Origin: Cornus controversa
Taxonomy: Eukaryota; Streptophyta; Magnoliopsida; Cornales; Cornaceae
Direction of reading: 5' to 3'
NCBI GenBank assembly: GCA_026545225.1
Contig: CM048851.1
Coordinates: 32,239,956 to 32,303,955, forward strand
Length of the DNA stretch: 64,000 bases
This document shows positions 1 through 10,607 of the stretch, piece after piece. Within the stretch, counting starts at the first letter, position 1; each line of letters starts with the position of its first letter. The position numbers and the translations under genes are program-made. The notes under the pieces are model-generated. The model saw only the letters and a program-made list of their open reading frames with translations, made no database searches and was not told the origin of the DNA.

Positions 1-4
1 AAAG

Positions 5-482
5 GATTTAATTGTAAAGAATACCCTCACTGTATATAGAATGTGCAAAAAACACACATGTGATTTAGTATGCTCATATTATCCCATATTAATCGTCTCT
101 GATGAGCAAATACCTCCCCTCAAATGAATTTCTTTTAAAAAATAATCGTTAATTGTTATATTTGACTTAATTTTTTTTAAATTTCAAGATTACCCTTTGC
201 ACTTTATCTAATATGTGCAAAAAAAAAAAAAAAAAATCTCGCTATATAGAAAATGTGCAAATAGATTTATGTTATTTGAAAAACTCTGTCTATTTTAGAC
301 ATTTCACATCTTTTCCCTTTTTTTTAATACTATAAGAGTATTTTTGTCATTTTCTAATTTTGGTACTAGCAAATTAACGATTTGTCATTATTTGCACAAT
401 TTAAAAACTGTGGAGAGTTAATTGAACATCAATGGGTATTTGCACATTCTGTACATAGTGAGGAGTGTTTCGCAATCAACTC
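5..482. repeat. MITE-like element with long terminal inverted repeats
   Basis: The left end (5-50) and the reverse complement of the right end (about 437-482) match over some 45 bp with substitutions. Both start GA(G/T)TTGATTG-like, run through a CCTCACTRT-type stretch and end in AGAATGTGCAAA. The interior is AT-rich and has two more GTGCAAA-type blocks (near 210 and 250). No coding sequence is visible. The left target duplication would lie outside the window, so the superfamily is open; the long TIR suits a Mutator-type MITE. It ends about 620 bp upstream of the UGT start codon. Confidence 0.55.
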
Positions 483-1051
483 TTTTTAAAATTTAAATTA
501 TCTCATAATATATTTTTAATTACATTGAAACTCCTTTTAAAATAGATAATTACAAAACCAATTTGCCATATTTTGAAATTATTCCCAACGTTTTTTTTGT
601 GGTATTTGATCATGTCTTATTCCAACTATGGTGCCTAACCACAAAATAAAATATTTAAATTCCATGATATTATTAGCTGTGATCGATACACGTTTGGTTC
701 ATATTGCAGGCCGGACAGCATCGTAAGTTAATAGATCAAAGTGGATATGGTTTTATCACAAAATTTCTGCAATATTATGGCGGGTTCGAAACTATAATTT
801 TTAAAATGAGCCGTAGTTGACCTTCAGTGTGGGCTGAGGCAACTGGCATTAGCAATACATTTTTTTGACGCACTTTTTAAGGCGTTATAAATAATTGTCA
901 CCGAAAGACGAACGAGTCGGATGGTGAATTACTAGTGTGTTTTAATAGATCCGGCGCAGCCATCATTGAAAAAAATAAAAATAAAATCCACATCCACTGT
1001 CACTGGAGTGATCTTCATCTCTGAGTGTAACAGATAGGATACAGGTTCATC
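483..1051 (+). other. 5' flank of the UGT gene
   Basis: AT-rich non-coding DNA between the upstream MITE and the TATA box. One W-box core (TTGACC, near 818-823) is visible, a common WRKY-binding motif, but a single short match is weak evidence. No ORF with family resemblance was seen. Confidence 0.4.
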
Positions 1052-1058
1052 TATAAAA
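1052..1058 (+). promoter_or_regulatory. TATA box of the UGT85-like gene
   Basis: TATAAAA lies 45 bp upstream of the chosen ATG (1103). Transcription would start about 25-30 bp downstream, near 1080, giving a short 5' UTR of about 20 nt. Position and sequence fit a plant core promoter; no transcript data support it. Confidence 0.6.
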
Positions 1059-1102
1059 TGGAACTAGTCATTTGCCAATAGCATCCCACCAAGAGAGAGA
1101 GA

Positions 1103-2642
1103 ATGGGTTCCATTGTTATGTTAGAGAGGCCTCATGCAGTATGCATACCATACCCAGCTCAAGGCCACATAAACCCCATGCTAAAACTAGCAAAACTACT
1201 CCATTTCAAAGGGTTTCACATCACCTTTGTCAACACAGAGTTCAACCATCAACGCCTCTTGAAATCCCGAGGACCTGACTCCCTCAAGGGCCTTCCGTCT
1301 TTTCGATTTGAAACCATTCCCGATGGCCTTCCTCCGTCGGATGCCGATGCCACCCAAGACATCCCCTCCCTGTGTGCCTCCACCACTAAACACTGCTTAG
1401 CTCCATTCAGACAACTTCTCTCAAAACTCAACCACACCACTTCGTCGAACGTACCACCCGTCACTTGCGTAGTTTCTGATGCAGTCATGAGCTTCACTAT
1501 CGAAGCTGCCGAAGAACTGGGCATCCCTGAAGTCCTCCTCTGGACAGCAAGTGCTTGTGGCTTCATGGGTTATGTGCAATATCCTAATCTCATTCAAAAG
1601 GGTTTTACAGGATTCAAAGGTAGCAATTAATTAATCAAAACATAACTTCATCATCATATCTACAATTTTAAATTACAATTAATTTGGTGCTAATGGATCA
1701 ATTCTTCAATTCTGACGTGTAGGAATGAGTTTGGATGCGGTTATAGATTGGATACCAACCATGAAAGGTATACGTTTAAAGGATATCCCAACTTTTATTA
1801 GATCCACAGACCCAAATGAATTTATGATAAAGTTTGTCATAGATGAAGTTCAGAGAGCTAAAAGAGCTTCTGCAATTATTTTCAACACATTTGAAGAGTT
1901 GGAGCATGACGTTGTGGACGCACTCGCCTCCATGTTTCCTCCAATTTACAAAATTGGACCTTTACATTTACTGATCAACCAGATTGACAGTAATGATTTG
2001 AAGGTCATAGGATCAAATTTATGGAAAGAAGAGGGAGAGTGTCTGCAATGGCTCGATTCGAAAGAGCCTAACTCTGTCGTTTACGTGAATTTTGGAAGCA
2101 TCACTGTCATGACACCCAACCAACTGGTTGAGTTTGCTTGGGGACTTGCTAATAGCAACCAAACCTTTTTGTGGGTAATAAGGCCTGACCTTGTGGTCGG
2201 AGATTCCGCTATCCTTCCACCGGAGTTTGTATCGGAGACCAAAGAAAGGGGACTATTGTCAAGTTGGTGCCCACAAGAACAAGTTCTCAGCCACCCGTCA
2301 ATCGGAGGGTTCTTAACTCACAGTGGATGGAATTCAACTCTTGAAAGCATCAGTTGTGGGGTGCCAATGATCTGCTGGCCATTTTTTGCAGAGCAGCAGA
2401 CCAACTGTTGGTACTGCTGCACGCAATGGGGCATAGGCATGGAGATAGATAGTGACGTCAAGAGAGATGAAGTTGAGATTCTTGTTAAAGAGTTGATGGT
2501 TGGTGATAAGGGAAGAGAGATGAAGAAAAAGGCCATGGAGTGGAAGAAATTGGCTGTAGAGGCAAGTACAAGTTCAGCTGGTTCATCTTCAATGAATCTG
2601 GAGAAAATGATCAACCAAGTGCTTGTCTCTCCAAAATATTGA
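1103..2642 (+). CDS. UDP-glycosyltransferase, UGT85 family (two exons)
   Basis: Predicted cytosolic family-1 glycosyltransferase that moves sugar, usually glucose, from a UDP-sugar to a small acceptor. Exon 1 is 1103-1619 and exon 2 is 1723-2642, joined through a split Gly codon, giving 478 residues, a normal length. The N-terminal acceptor domain has PAQGHINPM with the catalytic His at residue 22 and the activating Asp near residue 126 in VVSDAVMSF. The C-terminal donor domain carries the complete 44-residue PSPG box (residues 354-397, bases 2265-2396), from WCPQ through [10 protein letters not shown] to FFAEQ; the final Gln favours UDP-glucose. Text such as [12 protein letters not shown] and [15 protein letters not shown] is typical of UGT85, which includes iridoid, cyanohydrin and terpenoid glucosyltransferases; the acceptor cannot be read from sequence. 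Oddities: the linker before DAVIDWIP is about six residues shorter than usual, and the residues after the PSPG box read NCWYCC where relatives usually have NCRY. No in-frame stop. It is the only intact protein gene seen. Confidence 0.9.
1620..1722 (+). other. Intron of the UGT85-like gene
   Basis: A 103-bp AT-rich intron with a GT donor at 1620-1621 (AAAG|GTAGC) and an AG acceptor at 1721-1722 (GTGTAG|GA). Removing it joins the two frames without a stop. Its place, just before the VIDWIP block, is the usual intron position in this UGT group. Reading through exon 1 instead meets a TAA at 1628-1630. Confidence 0.85.
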
Positions 2643-3028
2643 ACTATTTACTAGTTGTTGCCATTTTAATATCAGTTAATTTGATCCTAGTCTTCAAGTT
2701 TGTAATATATATTTCCTTCATTTTACTGTTTTATTTATTGAGTTCTGTTCTTCTAAGCATACTGTTCGTTATTGAGTATGGATATAAAAAGCTGTCGTGG
2801 TTTATAGTTCATGTAATAAGACAAATTGCATGGAGTCATATGACGTGATGAAAGCTTAATTTTGAGAGAAGCCAATATAGATTAGTCCTGACGATCAACA
2901 AAAGATAAAAATGTGTATGACGTATCGGTTGAATATATAATGAATTGTGAACTAACACTATAACCAAACACTACGTTTTTCATTTTCTCTCATAAATATG
3001 ACATCCTGTTTTTTCACTCATAGTTATC
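2643..3028 (+). other. 3' flank of the UGT gene
   Basis: AT-rich sequence that should contain the 3' UTR and polyadenylation region. No unambiguous AATAAA was picked, and no other gene is visible. Confidence 0.4.
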
Positions 3029-3031
3029 TAA

Positions 3032-3500
3032 GGCTTCGTTTGAATGGAGGGATTTGGAAGGATAAGGAGAGAAAAGAAAGGAGAGGATAGGGGATATTGT
3101 GTTTGGGTGAGTATTTTTAAAAGAAAAGAAAGGATAAGGAGGGATAGCAATCCTTCCTTATCCCTCAATTGCAATCCTCCCAAAAATGAGAAGATTGAGA
3201 GGGAAAGGATTGAAACTTAAGTATAAGTTTTATAATACCAAAATTGACCTCAATATTTTAACACATAAAATTCTTATACTCTTCCATAAACTTAAGTAAA
3301 AGGGTATGTTAGTAATTTGATTGTTATCCTTTCTTTTCTTTTCTCTATCCAAACAAAATTACTATCTTTTCCTTTCTTTTCTCTCCTGTTTATCCAAACA
3401 TAAATAGAGGTTATTGCTATCCTCTCCTCTCCTCTCCTTTCTCTCATAACTAATGTTATCCTCTCCTTTCTTTTCTCCCCCACTTTATCCAAACGGACCC
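3032..3500. repeat. Tourist-like foldback MITE (PIF/Harbinger type)
   Basis: A 469-bp element flanked by direct TAA repeats (3029-3031 and 3501-3503). Its ends are inverted: GGCTTCGTTTG on the left and, read from the right, GGGTCCGTTTGGATA. TAA plus a GGG..CGTTTGG terminus fits Tourist/Harbinger MITEs. The left arm is almost pure purine (GGAAAGGA-type runs) and the right arm almost pure pyrimidine (CCTCTCC and CTTTTCTTTT runs), so a single strand could fold into a long hairpin. No coding capacity. Confidence 0.75.
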
Positions 3501-3503
3501 TAA

Positions 3504-3879
3504 ATGTACTCTTATATGTGACTGCTTGCATAATATATATATACGTATACACATTATATGATAGACATATGTGTCCTCCAGGCTAGTTCTATTGAATAGA
3601 TTTTATAATCTCTGAGAAATCTTGTACCTTTAACCGGCTCGCTATTTTGAATAAACGATGATTGAAGTTAGGTTCACTTGTAGTTACGTAAAAGTTGGAA
3701 TGTTAGGAGTGACCGTTGGAGAAAAGTGTGGAATGTTAGGAATTAACATCAACTAGCTTGCTGATTTGGGCCTATTGGGCTTGGCTTCTGCCTGTTCCCT
3801 TGTTCTCCCAATTTTTGGGCTGCCCAATCCTGGGTCTGTAAATTTATATTTATCTATACACATTTACGATTGGGAAAAA

Positions 3880-3932
<53 letters not shown>

Positions 3933-6047
3933 CACATATATTACATTTAAGCTTGAATCAAAAAGTCTTTATCCATTTACCGTCTTAAATTACTCTATGT
4001 AACCATTTATCAGACACCATTCACCATTTCAAGTACAGTACAGTGTCATAGGCGCACTCATAAACTAGTGTGTATATAGATATATATATATATATATCAA
4101 CTTGCTGATTCTGTTCAATTCTACGTACCGAAGCTTCTGTAACATGTAGCAAACAAAATGGTCCACAAATCCCAGACTGCTGATTTATCTCTGTATAAAA
4201 GAAGAGTAAAGATTACTGTAAAAAAATCCACGTTATCATGATATGTATTAATTGAACAACATGAATAACAATGAAGAATTTGATTATAACAATGAATACA
4301 ACTGCTCCATCACCGGTAAGAATAAGAATCAAATCCCTTTTAATTGTGATACAATCACAGTTTTTCCTTCTTGGATCAACATATTTAATATTCACAAGGA
4401 AGCCTAAGTGTAGCAACTATTTCAAATTTTAAGATTACAAACAAATCAAGCTATTAATTAACATATCCGACTCGATTTATTTAAGATCCTTACAATCATT
4501 CTGAACCTATTTTGTAACATTTTTTTTTTCTCTAACTGGTACACAAAACCATCTTCAAAGAATTATTTGTATTCGAGAAGACTTGATTCTTACACCCGAT
4601 ACTTGCTAGACAAGGGCCAAGTTCTTATCATGCAATGCAATTTGCATTTTATCAAACTCCAACAGGCTTTATATAAAATAAATATTTCTAAAGACGAAAA
4701 ACATTCAATGACCTTATTGTTAATAAATGATCTCATGCTCTCAACTTCTTCTCTCATTTCTTGCATTTCGTCATCATCTTGCACAAAGCAACACCTCAAG
4801 AAGCCATAGCCAAGCAAAGTCCAAGGCCACCTCCAAGCTAGCTTCAATCAAGCTTCAATGGAGAAGAAATGAAGAGCAAAATGAGAGTGAGAGGGAGAGA
4901 GAGAGAGGCCACGGCTGGAGGAGAGAATGAGAGAAAAAGAGGGTAACCCACTTAATATAATATCTCAAAGCGGTCTTCAGGATGTCCTAATCCTTGACCT
5001 ACAACTGATAATAACCGGATCTCAAGTCAATCTTCGAAAAGCATTTTGAATCCTTGAGTTAATTAAACAAGTCATCAATCCTTGACAAATGATACTTGTT
5101 CTTGATCGTTGTTCTGTTCAACTTCCGATAATCTATACAAAGCCATCCAATGGCTTAAGCTTTAGGGTTAGAGGGCAAGAGCCCAATCCGAAGGTAACCG
5201 AGTTTGCCCACCCAGATAGGCAAGATGGTTTGATCGCAACGAAAGTGTTGCAAGTTTGGGTGTGGGAGAATGTTAGAGGGATATTCTTTGTCCTCAGATG
5301 GAAAAAGTGTTGGGTATATATGAATAGGTATGCAGTAATACCTAATTGCTTAAGATTTTGGGTAGATGGTAGGACAAACATCCCACCCAAGTAATGTTCA
5401 ACCAATGAGATATGTCTATTTTACATGATGAACCAAAGTTATGCTACTGGAATGTGTTGGCTTGCAAACATATACATATATTTATCTTCCTCTTCTAATC
5501 AAAACGTATCAATTGATGGTTTAGTTTTAGTCACTAATCCATGTCTCATATATATGTATTGGTGGTGTTGTTGCTTAATTAACCCTTCCAATGGATTCAT
5601 TGGATTGAGAAACTGATTCTTGCGTTCTACCCTTGGATCTTCATTGTGACATGATCTAGAACATCCATCGGGAAGTTCTTCGTGCTATTGATCATCCTCT
5701 TGTTCCAGAGCATCCGAATTCAAGTGAGTAGTCATTCTCTTTACCATTTATAAATTTCTTCTAGGCATACCTTTTTATTCTAATCAAATACAATTGCTTC
5801 CTATATTATCTAACTATTTAAATGTTAAAGAGAGGGAAAATTATGTTATTAAAAATGTAAGAATAAAGTATTCTATAGTTTAGAATTCTTTTGTAATTTT
5901 ATTTTAAAGTAAAAAAGAAAGTGGAGCCTTTGAAGATATAAGTGGAGAACTAATATCAGCTCTTAAAAAAAAAAAAAAATACAAAAGTAAAATCCATAGT
6001 ATAGAACTATATTTATAAAAATAAATTTGTTAAATTTAGAACAACAT
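3504..6047. other. Intergenic DNA, no gene recognised
   Basis: AT-rich sequence with a long TA microsatellite (3884-3929), a short one near 4080-4097, and a GA-rich patch near 4890-4935. Several short open frames (for example 5089-5394) have no recognisable domain and no codon bias that convinced me. Confidence 0.5.
3884..3929. repeat. (TA)n microsatellite
   Basis: About 23 uninterrupted TA units. Confidence 0.9.
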
Positions 6048-6119
6048 GGTTCCATGGTCTAGTGGTCAGGACATTGGACTCTGAATCCAGTAACCCGAGT
6101 TCAAATCTCGGTGGAACCT
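6048..6119 (+). tRNA. tRNA-Gln (anticodon CTG)
   Basis: A 72-nt tRNA gene. The acceptor stem GGTTCCA (6048-6054) pairs exactly with TGGAACC (6112-6118), followed by discriminator T. Anticodon stem TTGGA/TCCAG encloses the loop CTCTGAA, giving anticodon CTG (Gln, CAG codons). The T arm contains GAGTTCAAATCTC, the internal B box, and the A box TGGTCTAGTGG is intact. No intron. A T-run follows at 6119-6123, suitable as a Pol III terminator. All stems pair, so it is probably a functional nuclear gene. Confidence 0.95.
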
Positions 6120-6556
6120 TTTTGTGACATTTTCTTTTATGTTTAATATGGGTTTTGTATGGCACAATAGTAAACATTATATCTTGTTTCTGTCTTTATT
6201 TTCAAGTGTTTCTGGATTTTACAGTAAGTTACTTTTGTTTTCTAAGATATATTTCATGTTTTGTTGAATAGTAATTGTCTCTGTGTGATTGATTGTCCCT
6301 CTCTTCACTAGGATGCTTTTTCTACTTTGTCTTGTTATTTGTAGAATGTATATCAAGTTAGAAAATAATAACTTTACTGAAAAAAATATACATATATAAT
6401 AGAGAACTTATGCTACAAAATCGTATTATTAGTTTTTGGGATAAAATTTTTGTTAGGAATTAATCCTCTTTCGGATTGACACAGCTAGAAGAAGCATATG
6501 TTAGTTGAGTTGGGGATTGTTGCAAGTAATGCATGACAGGTTTCTAAGTTGTCAAC

Positions 6557-6750
6557 AAGAAAAAGATTGTTGTTGACAACACAGTAGGCATCGTTTAGAT
6601 TAGGACATTCATCTTGTCAACCAAATCTCTTTTGTTGTTGACAAGAAGAAAAGCAAGAAAAAGATTGTTGTCGATAACACAGTAAGCATCGTTTAGACTA
6701 GGACATTTATCTAGTCAACCAAATCACTTTTGTTGTTGACAAGAAGAGAA
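6557..6750. repeat. Tandem duplication, about 98-bp unit, two copies
   Basis: The block beginning AAGAAAAAGATTGTTGT at 6557 recurs at about 6655. Both copies contain CATCGTTTAGA and TTTGTTGTTGACAAGAAG. Within each unit, TTGTTGACAA and the CTTGTCAACC/CTAGTCAACC segment are partly complementary, so each unit can form a hairpin. Substitutions separate the copies. No coding content. Confidence 0.7.
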
Positions 6751-7235
6751 GGAAGAAAAAAGTTACAACCTGCACCCCTTAGCTTAACTTCTGTCAGTGA
6801 GCCAGTTAAGTATATTACGAAATGATCAAAATGTCCCTTAAGAGTTTTAAAAATAGAGAGAGAGAGAGAGAGTTTCCATTAGTGCCTCTATGACAATTCA
6901 CTTTTTCACGAATTTATCTCATAAACTGCCAAGTTCAATGTACGTAGGTTAAAATTCACCGAATCAACCACACCAACACAGTGATCGTTTCCTTTCAAAC
7001 AAAGCCCAATATCATGCACAATTAACTAAGACTTGACATTCACATATCATGTCGTCCATATGCTGGCAGAAGATGAAAAACCACCAAATTAAAGAGCCAA
7101 CATCATTTTCCACAAAGAAAACAAAAATATGTAAATAAAAAAAGAACTGACAAGAGTCAACCATATTCATATTTGCAAAGGAAAAAAAAAAAGCAAAGCG
7201 CAGGCAGAAACTTTACTAGAAAAGAAGAAACAAAA

Positions 7236-7535
7236 AAAACATACAACTATTTTCTCACAAGCTTTAGTCATCCAAGTGCAAAGGCCATAGCTCTTCAGTT
7301 AACCTAAAACCGTATGATGTTTTCGGTAAACAATTTTTATGCTTATTTATAAAAGATTTTGTAAAGGTCAAGATTTTGAACGCGCAAGTGGTAAGCATAC
7401 TGCAATAGAGAATAATATACAAATTGATCAAGAATGGAAAAGAAGAAACTAAAAGAACATACAATTATTTTCTCACAAGCTTTAGTCATCCAAGTGCAAG
7501 GACCATAGCTCTTCAGTTAACCTAAAACCGTAAGA
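7236..7535. repeat. Direct repeat pair of about 80 bp
   Basis: A block containing ACATACAA(C/T)TATTTTCTC, ACAAGCTTTAGTCATCC, and CCTAAAACCGTA near the end occurs at 7236-7316 and 7453-7533, about 217 bp apart. It could be a short duplication or the ends of a small degenerate element; no TG...CA ends, PBS or PPT were seen. Confidence 0.6.
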
Positions 7536-8952
7536 GGAATATAATGGAAAGAACACAACAAACTAGAACCTCCTCTCTTGACTTAGATTTCTACTGCAAA
7601 ACATATTAGGAGAGGAGGGAGGTGAGAAAGAACATTATAGAAGGCAGGAGGATAATAAAGAGAGGAGGATCAGCTCGACTGTGAAAAAAATCAAACTGGA
7701 GTAGGAAATCATTGAGACGCTGGAATCAAGCACGATAAACCTGCTTAAGGCCATAAATGATTGGGATGTGATGGATCAGTAAATTCCAGAGGTTGGAACC
7801 TAAAAACTGTAGGATCTCAAACTTCTCACATCCTCTTTGAAGGAGGTGAGATTTTACCAGTACTAAGATCATATTACTTTCTATGCGATGGTTTAACATA
7901 CAGAGACTTAAACTACCTAATTAATATCACATAATTTCGACAGGTGTTAAGCTTAAAAGTCTATTTAACTAGTGTGGAACACTGGTTTCAGTCTTAGAAT
8001 AATATATTTTGTATAAAATAACGAGAAAGATTATATCTTATTTCTTTTTTATTATAAGTCTTTTTTCCTCCTAGATTTAATCTTCTTAAATCATTAATTT
8101 CTTATTACTTCATTCTATGTTAATTTTGGTGGGCCTCTTTGTCTTTTATCTTTTATGAAAATCAATCTTCCTTCTCTCACTTGGGCATTTATATATAAGT
8201 TGGCATTGAATATATATGTCCATACCACCTAATTAAGTCTACTTTCTCTTATTTTTTCGCTAATAGGCATCACACCTAATTTCTCCTAGTCTGACATTTT
8301 GGCTCTACAAGCTTCCTATTTCGACTGGGATTGAACTTTGAAATTTTCTAAAACATTGGGACTTGTTTCCAATTGATTTTTCACTTGTTTTTCAAGGAAA
8401 ATTTCCTTTTCTGTTTGCTACATTAACACAAGATCTAGGTTGTTCATAGTTAGTGCAAGTCGTGCACACCTATCTTATAATGAAACTTTATTTTTTTTCT
8501 CTCACTCCTCCCTTTTAATCAATATTGATGAAGCAGAAATCCATCCCAAACTGGTCAAACGCAAACCTGTAAAAAGACAAGATAAGGGTAATTGGAAGGA
8601 CACCGACGTGGTGCCGGCTGACTACACTCTGACGCTCAAGTTAGATATCGGAAAGGCTTCTTAAAGTTATAAATGCACTCAGAGGGTATTAATTGTGTAC
8701 ATGGTACATGGACCGTATCTGTATTTATAATAGTCAGATGGGAATGTGTCCCAATAGAAGACTGGCTCTTCAGTTCCCCAAACTTATCTGCAGATAGAGA
8801 AGTCCTAGTCAATGTATGCTTCTTACCCACGACACCCTAATCTCAACTTCCAGGTCATAAATTTCACAATTAGAGTCAAATACTCTATTAGATGCCCCCT
8901 ATTCATGAGAGTCGCTCGTCAAACCTTAGGAACACTCTGGTTGGCCTACTAG

Positions 8953-9224
8953 ATTGTAGTCATCTGCGGGGTGGATTGTAGTGACCCTTGTGGGCGGGTA
9001 TGATGTGGGCGGGTGCAAGAAAAGACACTAGACTGAGCTACCACACTAGCAGACTAAAGTGTGCTCAATCCCACATCGCCTGGGTGTGGAGTGGATGTAC
9101 TTATATGTAGTGTGTTCTTTCCAAATGGTATGAGGCCTCTTGGAGTAAAACCCAATAGCAAAACCGTGTGGGTTTAGGCCCAAAGTGCACAATATCATAC
9201 CATATATTGGAGCGGGGTATTACA
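8953..9224 (+). mobile_element. TRIM fragment: polypurine tract plus 3' LTR, 5S-less Cassandra-like family
   Basis: The LTR (8977-9224, about 248 bp) begins TGTAGTGACCCTTGTGG and ends AGCGGGGTATTACA. It is the same family, in the opposite orientation, as the LTRs of the complete TRIM at 52773-53344. Just before it lies GCGGGGTGGAT, matching that element's polypurine tract, so this is the 3' end of a truncated element. It shares the TATAAGTAC-like and CGATGTGGGATTG-like stretches with Cassandra LTRs but has no visible 5S-like domain. Confidence 0.75.
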
Positions 9225-9345
9225 GTCTCTGACATGATTATTAAATGGGTCGGGTTAAAGTTGAACTATTTAGTAGAATACTTATAGATCGACATGACAC
9301 GAACACGACATGGGAACATGAATTGTCACCCCTAGGGTGGAGACA

Positions 9346-10607
9346 CTAGTTGTATGGAGAGAAATTTGATGTGTATTCATATCATAAGAGTCTCAAGTAC
9401 CTTTTCTCCCAAAAGGACTTGAACATGAGACATAGGTGATGGGTTGAGTATATGGAGGATTACAATTTTATTTTTGCAATACCATCCAAGGAAAGCAAAT
9501 GTAATGGCGGATGCGTTGAGCGGGAAGTCTTATGGGACTCTAGCTAGCATAGCCATTTGGGAATGAAAAATGATAGAAGATTTTTCAGAATTGGGATTGT
9601 ATTTTAGTGATGATAGTGAACCAATTACGTTATTTAGCTTGGTAGCTTAACCTATGCTTGTGAGCAAGGTGATTAAAGCACAGAAGAGGGATAGTGAGTT
9701 GAAGTCTATTCACTCACAAATTATTAGTGGTATGACAATGGTAGTTTGAACCATACATTCCGATGGGGGTGTATGATTCAAGGGATTGATGGTGGTTCCT
9801 TATGATTGTCATGATGATGTATTACGAGAGTTCCATCATTCTTGTTTTGCAGTTTACCTGGTGGAACAAAACCATAATGTGAGATGCCATTATTGGTGAT
9901 GGGGGATGAAGAAGAATATGGCATAGTTTGTGGCTAGATGCCTTACTTGTCAACAAGTAAAGGTGGAACATCAAAAGCCAGCGGGGTTGTTGCAACCATT
10001 ACCAGTGGCGGAATGAAAATTGAAACACATTACAATGGATTTTGTTACGAGTTTTTTGAGATCAAATACGAGCAATAATACAGTTTGGGTTGTTGTGGAT
10101 AGATTGACCAAAACAGCTCACTTCTTGCCTATGAGGTTGAATGATGATATGAGGAGGCTCAGTAAGTAATATGTGGAGCAAATTGTGAGATTACATGGGT
10201 TCTAGTATCCATTGTGTCGGATAGGGATTCATGGCTTACTTCGAGATTTTGGCAGGGATTTCAGATGGTGTTGGACAATGAATTGCATTTTAGCACAACA
10301 TTATATCCTTAGACTAATGGACAATTGGATCATACCATTCAGATATTAGAGGATATGCTTCATGCTTGTATTCTTGATTTTGGCGGTGGTTGAGAGGACC
10401 ATTTTTCACTTGTAGAGTTTGCGTACAACAACAACTATCAAGCTAGTATTGAGATGACACCATTTAAGGCGTTGTATGACAGACCTTGTAGATCTCCAGT
10501 TTGTTGGACTGAGGTGGGCGAGACTGTAGTCTTAGGGCCAGATATTGTGCATGAGACTACAGAAAAGATCAAGTTGATTAGATAGCGATTATTGACAGCA
10601 TAGAGTA
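9346..10607 (+). pseudogene. Chromovirus (Ty3/gypsy) pol relic, RNase H to integrase
   Basis: Conceptual translation gives gypsy RNase H text around 9352-9560 (HKSLKYLF, then a damaged KDLNMRHR region and a decayed ALSRKSYG-like end), then an integrase zinc-finger-like segment (CLTCQQVK near 9940-9960 is the Cys pair), then a core start with ITMDFVTSF and VVVDRLTKTAHFLPM near 10030-10140. Stops and frameshifts are frequent, so it cannot make protein. It begins abruptly near 9346 without a 5' LTR or gag, and it is cut at 10607 by the Sirevirus. The same frame resumes at 17488. Confidence 0.85.

Larger units (their letters stand above)
6120..8952. other. Intergenic DNA, no gene recognised
   Basis: Mostly AT-rich DNA with two local duplications listed separately. 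A 74-codon frame at 8440-8664 ends in a charged segment, but I recognise no family in it. No RNA gene or element end was recognised. Confidence 0.45.

Noticed and set aside
1196..1566. Two minus-strand open frames across UGT exon 1
   Set aside because: They mirror the coding strand of a clear UGT85 gene and show no family resemblance.
3292..3552. 86-codon minus-strand frame
   Set aside because: Lies in the purine-rich arm of the foldback MITE; low-complexity Arg/Glu/Lys text.
3766..4002. 78-codon frame with an Ile-Tyr run
   Set aside because: Produced by the TA microsatellite.
5089..5405. Overlapping 101- and 90-codon frames on opposite strands
   Set aside because: No recognisable domain on either strand; could be a fragment of an unknown repeat but not supportable as a gene.
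8440..8664. 74-codon frame with a charged C-terminal half
   Set aside because: No family recognised, no promoter or splice context.
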